Shown piece after piece: positions 34,961-48,700 of a stretch of DNA of 64,000 nucleotides. Positions within the stretch are counted from its first letter, which is position 1. The number at the start of each line of letters is the position of its first letter. Origin of the DNA: Talinum fruticosum (taxonomy: Eukaryota > Streptophyta > Magnoliopsida > Caryophyllales > Talinaceae); the NCBI GenBank assembly GCA_021018815.1, contig JAITYX010000004.1, positions 3,411,501-3,475,500 on the forward strand. Reading direction: 5' to 3'. The notes below the pieces were generated by a model. That model saw nothing but the letters and a program-made list of their open reading frames with translations, had not been told where the DNA came from and ran no database searches. The translations under genes and the position numbers were made by a program.

Positions 34961-37689
34961 GGATCCCCTTGCTGAAAAATAAATAAATAATATTATAAAA
35001 TTACTTAATCTAAATCTAAAAATTAAATAGTAAATAATTAGCCTTATTAATTTTAAAAATATAAAACATAAAATAAAACCAAATTGAGCAGAAAATTAAT
35101 AAATAAAAAATTACAGAAAATTATATAATGAACTAAATTAAAAATCTGGACAGAATTAAAAACATAAAAACTTTTTAAATTTTTCAGAAAAATTAAACAT
35201 AATTAAAACAGAAAAAACAAAAACAAAATCTAAAATAGAAAGTTAAACAAATAATCAATTACACTACAACACATATGAAAATAAATAATTAAATAAACTA
35301 GAATATTAAAACTATTTTTTGGACCGAAACATACACTAAAAACCTAAAATTAAAATACAAAAATGTAATTTATAAATTTATTAAATTAAAAATTTGCTTT
35401 AACCTAAATTAGAAAATAAATTAAAAAAATGATTAAATTAATCATAAAAACTAAGAAAATTAATACTAAGATATTAATACTCTAACTAAACCCTATAATA
35501 ATATAAAAAAATAAAATTAACCAAAGGAAACTAATTTAATCCAACTTCTAACAATTTGACTAAAAATAACAAAAATAAATAGAAAAATAATCTTAAAATT
35601 AAAATATATTAGGACTCAAAATAAAATTAATATAAAATTACTGAGATATCTATCCTATTATCAATCAATGTAATTCATTCTCACGTCAATCATTAGTAAA
35701 AATCCGTGAAAAATTCAAAAAAATATATTGATGACAAAAAGTATATTGAATGATTTTAAAGAAGGGATGTAATTAAGAGTAATTTTATTTAAGATAAATT
35801 ATAGAATAATATTTTAGAAAATAATTAAAGGATATTCTATTATTTTTAACGGTGTTAAGGTTAATTCACCAATATTTTTAACCTAAAAAGTATAATCTAT
35901 ATTATTTCAAATTTTGGTTTGATTTGATTTACATTTGAGAATCACAAGTTACATTTTTTTTCCTTTGTGACTTCAAATTGTGACTATGATCGAAATCTAA
36001 TGAGATAACTATCAAAGTGAATAATATATATTTAATTATATATTTTTGGGTGGATGAATAAGATATTTCATTAGATAAGTCGGATATTCCACACACTAAA
36101 TAAGTCGGATGAGAGTCGTCTTTAACCATACACTTATATCCAAAGAAAACACCATCACTCGCCATACTTATATCTATGGACATATTACCCCTTGAGCGAG
36201 TCTTTTTTTTCTTATTACCAGTTTGCACTTGAAGCAACTTCTACCACTGATATAGACACTTAGGTTGTCACCGGTTAAGCTACAAAATTCTTTTTGAAAT
36301 TAACTAGGGTTAATTAAAATATATTATTTTTTTACTCTTTATGCCATGTTTTTCTCTCGAAAGGACGGGGTTGGGTGACCGCGGTTGCCCTAACGTAGAT
36401 ATGCCTCTCGGATTAAAAATATTTAGTTCTTCTTCAAATTAGGGTTTTGTTCATTAAGGTGAATTTTTTTAGTTTTATTTTATTTTACTTTTCTTTAAAC
36501 AACATTAAGAAAAAAAAAGATATAAAGCGGGCACATGTGAAATTTAGTGATTAAGCGAGAAATTAAGAGAGAAAACGAGATTAGAGTTTGAGATTTGAGG
36601 TTTATTTCTTATTTTGATTTTTCAATATATTGGGCATTGTGCTATAAAAGAGAGAAATCGAAAATTTGCATAAAAATATTTCTTTATGTGTTTAATTTTT
36701 ATAAAAATTCTTTTCAATTATTTTTTTTAAAAATTTCTTTTGATTGTAAATTTAGTATCATCTCAAAATAAATTGTCCAATGCGAAAAAAATTCTTTTTA
36801 TGTATTTCAATCATTTCAAAATAAGCTGTCACGCTTATAATCGTCACGCTTATTATCCATGCTAAATAATTATTTTTTCAATAGATGTAAATCACCACTC
36901 TTAATATACATGGATATACCTTAATAGCTTAGTACCACTCTTACAAGAGTGGTTATATTTTTCCACATTATTATGTGTAAAAATGATTTCGAGCAACTCA
37001 TTTTTGCTTATTTTTCTGCCACACTCAATCATGTGTAATTAGATAAGGGTGGAAGCATACCATATGATGATTGTAGCATTTTCGATTATTAATCTCATTT
37101 ATTAAATTTAGTTATTAAATATTTACTTTTTTAGTTCATAACTTATTAAAGAGTATTACATTACTCCGTGCATAGCACGAGTCCAAATTAGTTTTAATAA
37201 ATACTGACTCAATCTCTTTTATGGAGAAAACACCAAAAATATTCATAGCGTTTGAATTCAAAAAGTCCTAAACTTCCCTCCTCCCCACTAATTGTATTTT
37301 TAAATTTAAAAATAAGACTAATTTTGGAATATTTTTAAATTTAATGTTTTTATTTTTTAAAAGAGAATATCATTTTACAATATCCAAAAAAATAAGGCAC
37401 GTTTTTTTAATATAAAATAGCTAATATTATCCAAATGACTAATCTTTGATTAAAAAATATTTTAAAAAGTCCATCATTATTTTAGGTCCATAAAATTCTT
37501 ATATTTTTTCGTTCATTCGTCTAAACATAATACTCCCAAATATATAAAAGACGTTATTATAAATGATGTAGACGACAAAATCTGAAGGCCTTTTTGTTTT
37601 TACGGTTAAAACTAATGGTTATAGCGGTTATAAGTTGTGTTAGCGGTTATGAGCTGTTATAATTATAATAATAATATTAATTATTATTT

Positions 37690-37690
<1 letters not shown>

Positions 37691-37731
<41 letters not shown>
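37691..37731. repeat. (TAA)n microsatellite
   Basis: About 13 perfect TAA units. Confidence 0.95.
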
Positions 37732-37732
<1 letters not shown>

Positions 37733-37934
37733 GGCCTCATTTGGTATGAAAAATTGGAATGGAATGAAATTAAGGAATGATACCCGAGGGGTTAGATATG
37801 GAACTTGAATATTTTCTTCAAGTGTTTGGTAGAGAATAGGAATGGAATCAAGTTTCAATTCTTTTTATTTGTTTGTTAATCATAGAATAAAATTAAAATT
37901 ATTTTATTTTTTAAATTATTTTATATCATTGTAA

Positions 37935-37978
<44 letters not shown>

Positions 37979-37996
37979 CATCATCATCATCATCAT
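37935..37996. repeat. (ATT)n/(ATC)n compound microsatellite
   Basis: About 14 ATT units changing abruptly to TCA/ATC units at about 37979. Opposite strand sense to the TAA tract 200 bp upstream, so the two tracts could pair. Confidence 0.9.
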
Positions 37997-38554
37997 TTGA
38001 TTCAATAAAAGTTGAAGCTTGTTAGCATATTTGCTGATATTGAGTTTTATATTTACTTAATTTTTTTAATTAACTATCTTGTAATTTTTTTAATAATTAA
38101 TAAATTTTATTTATAATTTTTAGTAAACCTATTTTCAAACTGTAATGTTCTATAAAACAATATGAAAAAAATTATATATAATAAATAAATAAATAATAAA
38201 AAAACAATAATAAAAAAATACCACAACCTAATAATAAAAATAATAACAATAATAAAAATAATAACAACAATATAATAATAATAATAATAATATAGCAAAT
38301 AGGCTAATTTTTTTTAAATAATTATAAACTGATTCCTGAGGGATTGAGAATTGATTCCCTTTTATTTGGGAATTCAAATTCCGTTGTTTTGAGGGAATTT
38401 AAAACCTTGTAAATTTTAAGTTTACGTTCAAAATAATCAACCAAACAATCGAAATAAGAACTTAAATCGGAGGAATGAAGTTCTATTCCAATTTTGCGAA
38501 ACAGAGTAATGCGACTACATGCGTCGTTAAAGAAAAATAAAAATAAAAAAACTT

Positions 38555-38561
<7 letters not shown>

Positions 38562-38585
<24 letters not shown>

Positions 38586-38912
38586 GGTCTTTCGCTCCCC
38601 CTGCCGGACCTTTGCGTATATTTGGCTATTTGCCGTCTTTGCTTGCCATTTTGAGCAGAGTCTTCCCCCTCCCTCTCTCTCTCTCTCTCTCTCTACTCCG
38701 CTACTGCGCTCCAACAAGGTACGGCAATGGCGTTGCTTTCCTCACTCTCCTCAGCATTCTGTTCTTGATCATCTCATCATTTGCGTATTTCGCCCTTTTC
38801 GTGTTGGTTTCGTAGTTGCTGTTTGCTGTTTTAGGTAATGGTTAATGGTAGTGGATCACTTTCCCTTGCTATTTAGTGACGAAATTCGTCTCTCTCTCTC
38901 TCTCGCTCTCTT

Positions 38913-38946
<34 letters not shown>
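38562..38946 (+). repeat. Three CT-dinucleotide tracts in the MORC leader/promoter
   Basis: Tracts lie at about 38562-38586, 38673-38695 and 38889-38946. The first two sit in what is likely a non-coding first exon ending at 'ccaacaag' before a gt donor at 38719. The third lies in the leader intron. Confidence 0.75.
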
Positions 38947-38950
<4 letters not shown>

Positions 38951-39063
38951 TTTTGCTTCTTATTGCGTGTGAGTTGATTAGGGGTGACTGACTCACTGTA
39001 TTTGATTACAGTCTCAATTCTGTTCTTTTTCAAGAAATTATTATGTTGATTGGGAGAAGGTGG

Positions 39064-39154
39064 GGAGAGAGAGTGAGGGCGGAAGATGGGGGAGGGGGAC
39101 GATGAGAGAGAGTGAAGGCGGAAGATGGGGGAGGGGAGACGATGAGAGAGAGTG
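39064..39154. repeat. 40-bp purine-rich tandem repeat, about two copies
   Basis: A unit of the form 'gagagagtgaaggcggaaga' plus 'tgggggagggg.gacgatga' is repeated with a 40-bp period. G-runs of five are present in each unit on the plus strand, and C-runs on the minus strand. Lies in the MORC leader intron. Confidence 0.8.
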
Positions 39155-39748
39155 GAGTTAGATTGTGCCACGACAATAAGCAAATAGTCCTTTGAGCCGT
39201 TTAATAAGGAAAGCTCTCCTGTCGGTTAATAATGTCCTGTTCTTTATGCAATAACTTGGATTACAGGGGAAGAAAGCAAAATTTATATGCAGTTAGTGTG
39301 TACTGCATAGTATATGCAATCGTTAATGATTGTATGTCAATAATTTATATCGGATTTGTTAATTATAACTGAAGCAGTTGAGTACTCTATGCCTCTGTAC
39401 AAAGTATGTAGTTTATGTGCAGCAATAATTGGGAGACGGGCATTGTAAGTATTATTTGTCGATGGTGTCTTGTCTTAATTCCTTTTTTCCCCCTCCTTTT
39501 TTTTTTTTTGTTTCAGGTGTGTGTATTTATATCTTTGTGTTGTAGGCATGGGGTTGTCGAGCTGTGGTTATTGAACATGTATATTTGATCTCCTATATAT
39601 ATATGAAGTGTTGCAATTTTAGGAACCCGTAATTCCTTGTCTATAAATGTGTTTGTTTTCTGTTCTTTGTTATACTTTTCATATGACATGGTTTTTTCAT
39701 CAATTTGCTGATTGTTGACTTGGTTGTATTCATTCTAAAGGATCTTTA

Positions 39749-42700
39749 ATGGAGGATACTGATGCCGATTGTCCTTCTAAGAAAGGTAAGTTTTTGCAAA
39801 TGCCAACTCTCTCTTCTCTTCTCTCTGTTGTCTTCATTTGAGCTTGTTTAATCAAGGAGAATGCTTATGTATTTGCAGAAACAATTCAGCTTCATAGTAG
39901 TTAGTTTATGGTTAGGGAAGTAATTAGTATCCCCCAGCCCCATTTTTAAAAAAGAACAGAAAAGACGAACTTTGCAAGTTTTAGCATTTGTTAGTCATGT
40001 TCGATTTTTAATGTCTGCAGGTGCTTCACCATGTTACTTTAATCTGCTGAAAGATAACAAAATGATATGTCGTACAAAATGCTGGAATCCACCTATTCAA
40101 CCACCGTATGTACATTCTTTCTATTCTTACGTCATGATCAATTAAGGGCCTCTTTGACCTTACATGAAAAACATAATCTATTTATATTTTATGTTCGTTT
40201 ATATTCTTTTATGTTCGTTTATTTTCGTTTATGTTCGTTCGTTTCTTATTTAACTAACTCGTTTATATTCGTTTCTGCTCTTTTATGTTTTTTTATGTTC
40301 ATTTCTATTTATATTTCTATTTATGTGCGTTTTATATGTAAGTTCGAACAGGCCCCAAGTGTTTTTCCTTGTAGTGGCTTATGGAATTGTCATGGAATCT
40401 GTGATGGGGATACTAGAACCAAATTTATTTCGGTTATGTTATAGTGTTTCTATCAAGCCGCAATTAACAAATAATTATGCTGTATATTTAAATAATTAAT
40501 TTTCAATAATTTACACTTAGGGACCTGCTTTTGTGAAAGTATTTTGATGAACCTCATTTTCTATGAATACAAATCTTCTTAGCTTTCATTGCTTGCGATT
40601 GCTAGTTCTACGACATGATATTGTCAGACATAAAGATTGACTATGATACTCTTGGGACACAAAAATTTACTAAAAAAGAGTGGAAGAATATCTGTGAAAA
40701 ATATGAGGATCTAGTTTTTCCCACGGCCACACCCACAAATGCCCCCTAAATCCCATCTCCTCCCACCCAACCCCCTCCACCCAACAGTGTGGATGGGTTG
40801 GGATAAAGTAGTAAACAGAGAGGGATAATGACAGGATAGAGAACCTTTCCAATATGTGGAGGGATCTCCTAGCCTTGGATATATTGGGCAGAGGACAATG
40901 ACCCTTTGGTTGATGGTGCCAGCAAACCAGCCATTCACTAATGGCAGGGCAACTGGGGTGATGTTGATGTAGCCATGGCGGCCAGGTGAGATAGACAATG
41001 TGTTCTTTATAAATTTTATTCTTTTCTCCCCTTCTTATACTTTTTGTAATCTTAATAATATTTTTATACCAACTATTAATTGTGATTTTTAAAAAATGTG
41101 TGTACAGAAAGGTTGTTTTAGATTTTTGTATTTGTCTATTCTTAAAATTTTGGCCCCCCAACCAAAAAAAAAATGAAGAGGGGGAGATGTAAGATTACTG
41201 GATTCATAATCATGACATCACTGACTGAATTTGGACTTAGAAATTGCGACAAAAGTTAGGGATTGTCAATAGTGTTATGCAAAATTGGGCTCCTCGGAAT
41301 AAACTTGGGATGGTTAGTATACTAGTATTCATAACCTGAACTTGTAAGACGAATTGGTTAATACAAATCAATTTTGCAAAATCTTAAATAAAAATATAAG
41401 AATTTTGCCATTTCTATTGTCTTAAGTCTAAACCCAATTTGATGTAAATTGAGCCTGATCCTTTTAGAGTGACCTATAATAAATCGAGTACTGAGCAAAA
41501 GAAAATGTGCGAGTCTTGAGGATTTTCAGACTCAAATCACTAGTTGCTGGCACTGAACGGTGGATGAGTGGCAGCAGTTTGTCGGTAGCCACTGATAGAC
41601 CCTCTTTATCTTTGCTTCTCAATCCGTTTCTTGGGATCTTTTTTTTATGAAGGATTTTCTTGGGATCTTAAAAGAAAGGGAATTGTAGGAGGGGAGCGGG
41701 AATGGGAAAGGGGTAAAGGAGACAGGTCTTTGTTAGTTAGCATACAGCACATTGTGCCATGAAAAGGTAAGCCTATTGGGGGAAGGTGAGCCAATCAGAA
41801 AGCAGAGAAGAGGGTTTTAAGAGGCTTTGATCTTGTAAGTTTCATGTATCATGTATCTGGTTGATTGTTGGGAAGGTCATGTCAACAAATAGTTAGGATG
41901 GGGTGCCTTGATTGGTTGTGGAGGTCTGGATGTGGGTTGATTTTGTGTGTGTGTGTGTCATTGGATGGTTAAGATTACATTTCCTACTCTTCCAAAGTGA
42001 TAAGGAACAAATAAAATTGCAGTTTAAATAGCGATGCATAATATCCCATGCATTTTAATGTTGAGCTCAATAAAGGGAGTCAGTATGAAGTACCATGATG
42101 TATTTTATTTGCATTCATCTAGAATTAATTTCTTATTCTAATTCCATTGATAGGAACTGAACTTTCTTGCTATTATCCAGGTATTCATGGAATATTGATA
42201 TAGTTAAGAAGATTTCAATGAGAGGTCTTGCAAACCTACCACAGTTTTCTATTTCCCCTGCTTTTGAGGACAGTCATCAGAAATTCGAGTGGACTAAATT
42301 CTTGACTTACCTTCATGAGAGCAACAAAGTAAGCTTCTGCATTAATTGTTTGTAGCTTTCTCATAGTGAAGTTGTTCTTGTTGATGTTGCTTAATTTTTC
42401 CTTGGAAGAAGCTTAAATCTCGACTTGCCTGTGCTGTAATGTTATTTAACATTTGTCCATATTTTGGTAGACGTGATATGCTGGTTTCTCTAAGTTGCTT
42501 GTTAAATATTGTTATAAAGTTTTATGCGTAATCTTAGCTCCTACCTGCATTTAGAGCTAATAATTTCTTGTCCTCCATGTTATGGATTAAACGGGGTGAA
42601 AATCCTCGACATTGACCTTTTGATTAAATGGGTCAAAAACCTCAACTTGTACCCATTTAATTTTTTAACGGATTGACCTAAATGACTCATATACCCCGTT

Positions 42701-45700
42701 TAAGATAAACAAGTCGAGTTTAGCTCACTGGTTTACCTGTTTAATCTTTACAATTAATGAATTATTGCAAAGCATTGAAATAAAGTTTCGAGACCATATC
42801 AAGCAAGTATTATCCAAAAACTCCCCCAATTTATCATAACTCACATTTTATTTTCATTTTTATTTTTACACTCATAATATATCCAAATAAAAGGGTAGAG
42901 GTAAATGATAATCTGGTAAACAGGTTGAGCTTAACCTAACCCAATTAGTTAAATGGGCTGAAATCTGTACCTTACTGTCTAATTTCGTGTCGGGACAAAT
43001 GTTTTTCGGCTCTAATTTGCTGATCACAGAGTTTGCTATAGGTATTGGTCTGGACCAGGCTGAACCAGTTGAAACAGCCGGTCCAGTCCAGTAGTTGTAA
43101 CCTTGCTTGCAATGTTTCATTTGATGGCTGTTCCATTGGTTGAACGAGTACTTTGAATATTTATAGCACTTAGCTGCTCATCCGGCACATTTACATGAAT
43201 TTTTTTAATAAAAAAATATGCCTGTTGCTTCATCATGCTTGTACATAATCCAAGTATTGTCAAAATCAGCACGTTATTGCTGTTACTCTTTTTATTCTAT
43301 AGGAAAATATTTGATTAGAATGCATGCTGTGCTATTGCCTTTTTGAAGATTGCGGCTGTACAATTTGAAGGACTGAAGATCTGCATACTTCCACCTGAGG
43401 GCACCAAACCTAGTAAGACTGTCAATGGCCTTTTTTTCACCACGCTGTGGTGGCATATGAGGTGCAGGAAGCACAGGACACTACTGCAGATCAAAATCAT
43501 GCAATGCCAGGTTTGCCTTTAATTTTGTGCACACAAATTTGCTGGGAAAAATTATAGAAAACTGCTATTCTTCCCTGGGCTGTTCCACCTTCCTGTTTAA
43601 TGATGCCATTGTCGTTGTTTACCTCTGCTTTAAGTCATTACTTACACCCCCTCCCCGATGGTATAGACAAGTTGTGCGTATACTATGGCTTTTATCCTTT
43701 CTTGTTTTTTTAATTCTAATATACTGGCAACATGGAGCTGTTAATTTAAAATTCAACGGTCCTTGCAGTTGTGAATGCAGTTGCAAAGACGATGATCAAA
43801 TCTGAACAAAAAAGGAGGTCGGGGCATGAAAACAAACACCAAGGACTTTCGCATCCACACTTGATCACTCCAGATGCCTGCGTAAAAGGTCAAATGGTCA
43901 TATCTGTGACAGAGGCGACCCATAGCACCCGCATGTTGGATATCCCTGCAGTTGAGTCAGATGCGCATGTGAAAGGAAGTAATTCAGCTGAGAAGGTTGC
44001 ATGTTCCTCAATATCCAAATATCCTGAGGCAGTTAATAGCCATCCCTGCTTTGCTGCAAGCAACAACTATTCTCTGGAATCAAATTTTGTTCGTGCTGAC
44101 CCCAGTTATCTGAAGACTCTTGGTCAAGCACATTCTGGTTGGATATTTGGTGCAATTGCAGAGCTTATTGATAATTCAAGGGATGCAAATGCTTCAAGGT
44201 GAGTTGAATCCTCTTTTGTTTGCAAGAACATTTAGTTTTGTATATTAAGATGAGGTCTTGCTACTCATATCAGTCTCTAATTTAACCTTATTTTTATGTG
44301 CGTCATGCATTGTCTGCACTGTAATTGATTTTTGCACTATCTGCTTATTGTTAGTTGTGCTGAGTGCCATAATAACTGCTGTTTGTAACAACATTAGCTG
44401 TATGGAACAGGCTGGACATTGGAATAGAGAATATATATGATAAGAGAGCTGACTGTGAGATTCCTATGCTTTTTGTCACTGATGATGGGGATGGGATGAA
44501 CTATGAACAAATATTGAGAATGATTTCTTTTGGACACAAGCAACCTGACGAAGATAATCAAGATCGTATTGGTAGGTTTGGTGTCGGTTTTAAGGTAGTT
44601 TTCTATCATTCTATCTTTTTGGTTGTCATGCTCTCTTTTTCATTGTTCTTTCTTTTTTGAGGGATGGGGGTTGTTATGTTTCAGTTCAGCTGTAGCTGCC
44701 TGTCTATCCCTTATTCCCTAGACTTAACAGCCTCTGCTTATTCCACTAGCACTATTATCCATGAGGGGATTTTGTTTTTTTGGGGTGGGGTGGGGGGATG
44801 TGGCCATTGCTAACCAAAGCAATCTTCGACTGATGAGAATTCTCAATAGGTGTATTATCTAGATGTATTCTCCGCAACAAAATTGTATGTGTTGTTTATT
44901 ATCCATTTATGCTATCTGCTATTGTAACCTGCTAATATATTGGGAAATGAGGGGGAGAGGTCGCTGGAGGAAAAAAAAACAAAGGAAATGGACTGTGTAA
45001 GTAAAGAAGAGAAATGGAGAATGAATTCCCTAGTAAACGTTGTACCTGGCCAAATCTCTTGAATCATATGGAGTTATCCTACCTATGGCCCCTTGCCTGT
45101 CATCAGCAGGCTGCTGCCTTGAATTATCTTTCATTAACCTTTCTGGATATGTAGGGGGTTCCTTGCATTGGTTGGAGGTTCATTGCATTTGGTTTCTTTT
45201 TTTCTTTTATTTTGGGGGGGATGATTGATTATTTAGATACAGAGATAGTTTCATTCATAATGGTCAGGTTTAGTCTACAGCAATGAAATTGTGTCCACTA
45301 TTCTTAAACTTGATTGTGTCATAGACTATTTCCAATATGTTGCATGGAATCATTCCTATTTTGCTGATGTAACATTTGTTTGCTGCAGACAGGAGCAATG
45401 AGGCTTGGGAGAGATGCTTTAGTTTTTACACAGACAACTAAATCCCGTTCTATTGCTTTTCTTTCACAATCATTAAATGAGGGAAAAGATGTAAGCCATC
45501 ACAACCATTTTACACCTGTGACTTGTTTGATTTATGATCTTATTGGTTAGTAGTTACCATTCTATGTGTACATTTATTTCCCATTTGAAGAACTGGAACA
45601 TCTTTTTTTTTTTTTTTATGCAGAATGTGGAGATACCTATTGTTAGCTACCGTCGACTGTCACAGGGCATGGAATTTGATACAACTGTACAGTCTGAAGT

Positions 45701-48700
45701 ACTTGCAGTGCAAAACCTGAGAGCAATTAAGAAGTTCTCACCATTTAATGAGTATCTTATTGGTGAAAAATCTGCTCTGTTCAAAAGCAGTACAGGGACG
45801 CAAATTTATATTTGGAATTTAGACAAATGGGGATCAGATTATAGTCTGGAGTGGCGAGAGGTTATGTCTCGTAGAAGCTCATTTCACCATGGTGACATCT
45901 TCATTCGTTCAAGACGGGTCAGATCTCGCCCAGGACAGACAAGTCGAAAGGTTGGAATCCTTTCTATCTTATTTCTTTGAATTTATTTATTCCCCCGTCC
46001 CACCCCTTACTAGCCCACCCCATTATAAAAAGGAAAAAGAAAAAAAGGGTTTCTCTTCCTCATGGCAACATTGTTTATTATTTATTTAGCTGAGTGAGAT
46101 TTTTCGGCTATTATTCCAGGTTCCTCTGGACTATTCACTACGGTCTTATTTGGAAGTGATGTTTCTAGAGCCTAGAATGAAGATATATGTTCAAGGTTCA
46201 CCGGTAAATGTAGCAATTCTCTTTAGCATTTTCTTTCAATCAATTTCCATATGGCCTTAGAGAATTGATGATCTCCTCGACAGGTTCAAAGCCGCCCTTT
46301 GGCAAAATCTCTGAATAATACTGCTGTGGAAAACGGTGAAATTATGGGAATTCCTGTGCGACTCACTCTGGGCCGCTGTCAGTTGGAATGGGATCAAGCA
46401 AACTGTGGTGTATTCTTGTACTGGCATGGACGTCTAATTGAGGTAAGCAAGCTTTCAGCTGTTACAGTGTGGCTAGCTGATTTTTGTATTTCATATTGGT
46501 GTCATGGTTTCCATTGGCGGCTGTTGTTAGGGACTTGGCAGTTTGTTATAGTAAACATGGGTTTATATCATGATGATGAACTGCATTGACATACTGAGGA
46601 GCCCACATAAATTGAATTATGTTGCCATAGTGTGTTTTGGGTGTGATCTTCTGGTTTTGTCTAATGAATGACAACCTGGCAGTGTAAAGAGGATTATATC
46701 TACCCCACCCATGGCAAGTCCTTGGTTTCATCTATTTCGAATGTATTTTGAAGAAACCAGATAGATAGTGATATATCTGCAATAAAAGGAATGTGAAGTT
46801 TCTCGAATGATGGAATTATTGCGTCCCTTGGAACACCATCTTGTCTGCAAGGATATGTAGCTGGTGACTATGAGGATGTGGAAAATGATTACCTGTTAAA
46901 TTAGATGGACGTGAGGTCCTCCAAGCTTCATTGAGAATAGAGATGGGGTAATATACTCAGGTGCCTGAAGAGGGCAAGAGACATGGATCAAGTTGTCTTC
47001 TTCCTCTTCACAGGCACTAATGACTATCACGGGCGGTCAGAAGTTTAATTATGCGCTGGAATTTTAATTGATGTCATTTTTCCTTTAGACTTGTTTAATT
47101 TCTGTATCAGCAATATCTCTACCACAACTGGAGATGATGCTTCTTCACAAAAGTATAATGTTACCTGTTTAAATTGACATCATTGTTTAGTATTAGTGAG
47201 CTATATGCATTGGTATTGATTGTTTAAGTTCCTATATTTTCAGAGTTTACACTAATCCAGTGAAATTTGACTTCAACATCCAGTGTTTTAGTGCTGCATG
47301 GTCCTATGTGAACAGATGCTTGATTGCTCAGATGCTGCGTTAGAAATCATTTGCAAAACCTGTCAATTTTTTATGTCCGCTTTCCTTTCTGCCTATTCCC
47401 CCCCAAAAAAAAAAAAAAAAGGGAAAAAGTAAACAAACTAGAGCAGCACTCTTCTGTATTATTCACCTTCCTCTTTCTGTCCTAGGGTTACAAGCGAGTG
47501 GGTGGTATGATCCACAGTCCGGATATTGGTCGAGGTGTAATTGGTGTCATTGATGTTACCGAATTGATGGTAGGTAAGCTTTCTTCGCCTGTTTAATCAT
47601 CAGCGCTGTTTTGAAAAGTTGCTTACACCTAGTCCATGTTTCTTGGACTTGGCTGTATCCGTAGAAGAATCGAGTGTCCAATGCAGGTTTTGTGGTAGAC
47701 TCGGCAACTTTTCAAAAATTTCATGTATATTTTTAATCCAAAATGAAGGTTCAAGTGTCATGTCTGAGTGTCTAAGTGTTGGACATGGGCTTGAAGCAAA
47801 ACAAAAGGTCCAAGTAACATAATATTTAGTTATATATGATCTTCTTTGATACCATCTTCATTTTGTTGCTGTGTTATCTAAAACTAGCATCATTAGTGGC
47901 ATATAGGTAGGACCTTTAGTTGCCAGATATACACCATCTTTTCTCCATATGGACTCAATTTAAGGCTCTTGCTGCCTCCTGTATGCAGGATGATGGTAAT
48001 GGTGGTGTTTGGGTTCATAGCAACAAGCAAGGATTCCAAGATTGTGAGATTTATGCTCGCCTTGAAGAATGGCTCGGAAGCAAGGTGGATGAATATTGGG
48101 ATACACATTTTGATGCACTACGGCTGGTGTGCAATTTAAACTTAACTCCTTCGTTGTATGCGCATGTGCTTTTTGTGCTTGTTTTATATCCAGCTATCTT
48201 TCCAGCTGCTTCTGGTGTTTGAGTTTACCAATACTTCTTCCTCTGATAAATTTAAAGACAACTACCTTGCATACTATGGTTTTATCAGCAGTGCTCGAAT
48301 TATTAAAATCTTGAGATTGTTCTCAGCTATGTCAGATGAGGTGCTGCATTATTGCTGTAGATGTACATTATGGTTATGCGTTTGATTTGCAGGTTTTGTT
48401 GAGTCGCACAGTTACGGTATCAATTTAACTATTTTTTTATTGTTCTGGCATTGAGGACTTAGATAATAGAATTGATTTTAAAGAAGCGGCTAGTTTCTTC
48501 CCTTGCTATATTCACGAGTTATGTATTAGTAAGGAATTGTCTCTGCTGTCCCTACAATCATGCTTGTACCTTGATTTTTAACAAGATGATCAAACTTTTC
48601 TGATTGTGTACTTGATAGTTACTTTATTGATTACTGCCAGAAATTATTAAACCTCAGTTCAAAATTGGTTTGAGTTAAAATTCCTTGCTTGAAACCTTTC

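Larger units (their letters stand above)
33319..38500. other. Very AT-rich repeat-dense intergenic region
   Basis: About 5.2 kb without a believable gene. Contents: a Stowaway-like start 'ctctctctgtcctaaaaata' near 33949; the TAA array at 34126-34504; a 252-bp tandem duplication from 34511; long A-rich DNA at 34970-35660; smaller TAA/ATT arrays at 37691-37731 and 37935-37996; and MITE-like sequence at 37733-37860 ('ggcctcatttggtatgaaa'). An open frame at 36237-35929 (-) has no motif I recognise. Confidence 0.6.

Noticed and set aside
35929..36237. Minus-strand 102-codon frame containing GVFFGYKCMVKDDSHPTYLV
   Set aside because: Looks slightly protein-like but matches no family I can name and stands alone in AT-rich repeat DNA. 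Possibly a transposon scrap, not enough to annotate.
40670..41161. Minus-strand frames of 163 and 95 codons in MORC intron 2
   Set aside because: Inside an intron of a well-supported gene. Pro/Trp/His-rich with no recognised domain and no splice or promoter context.
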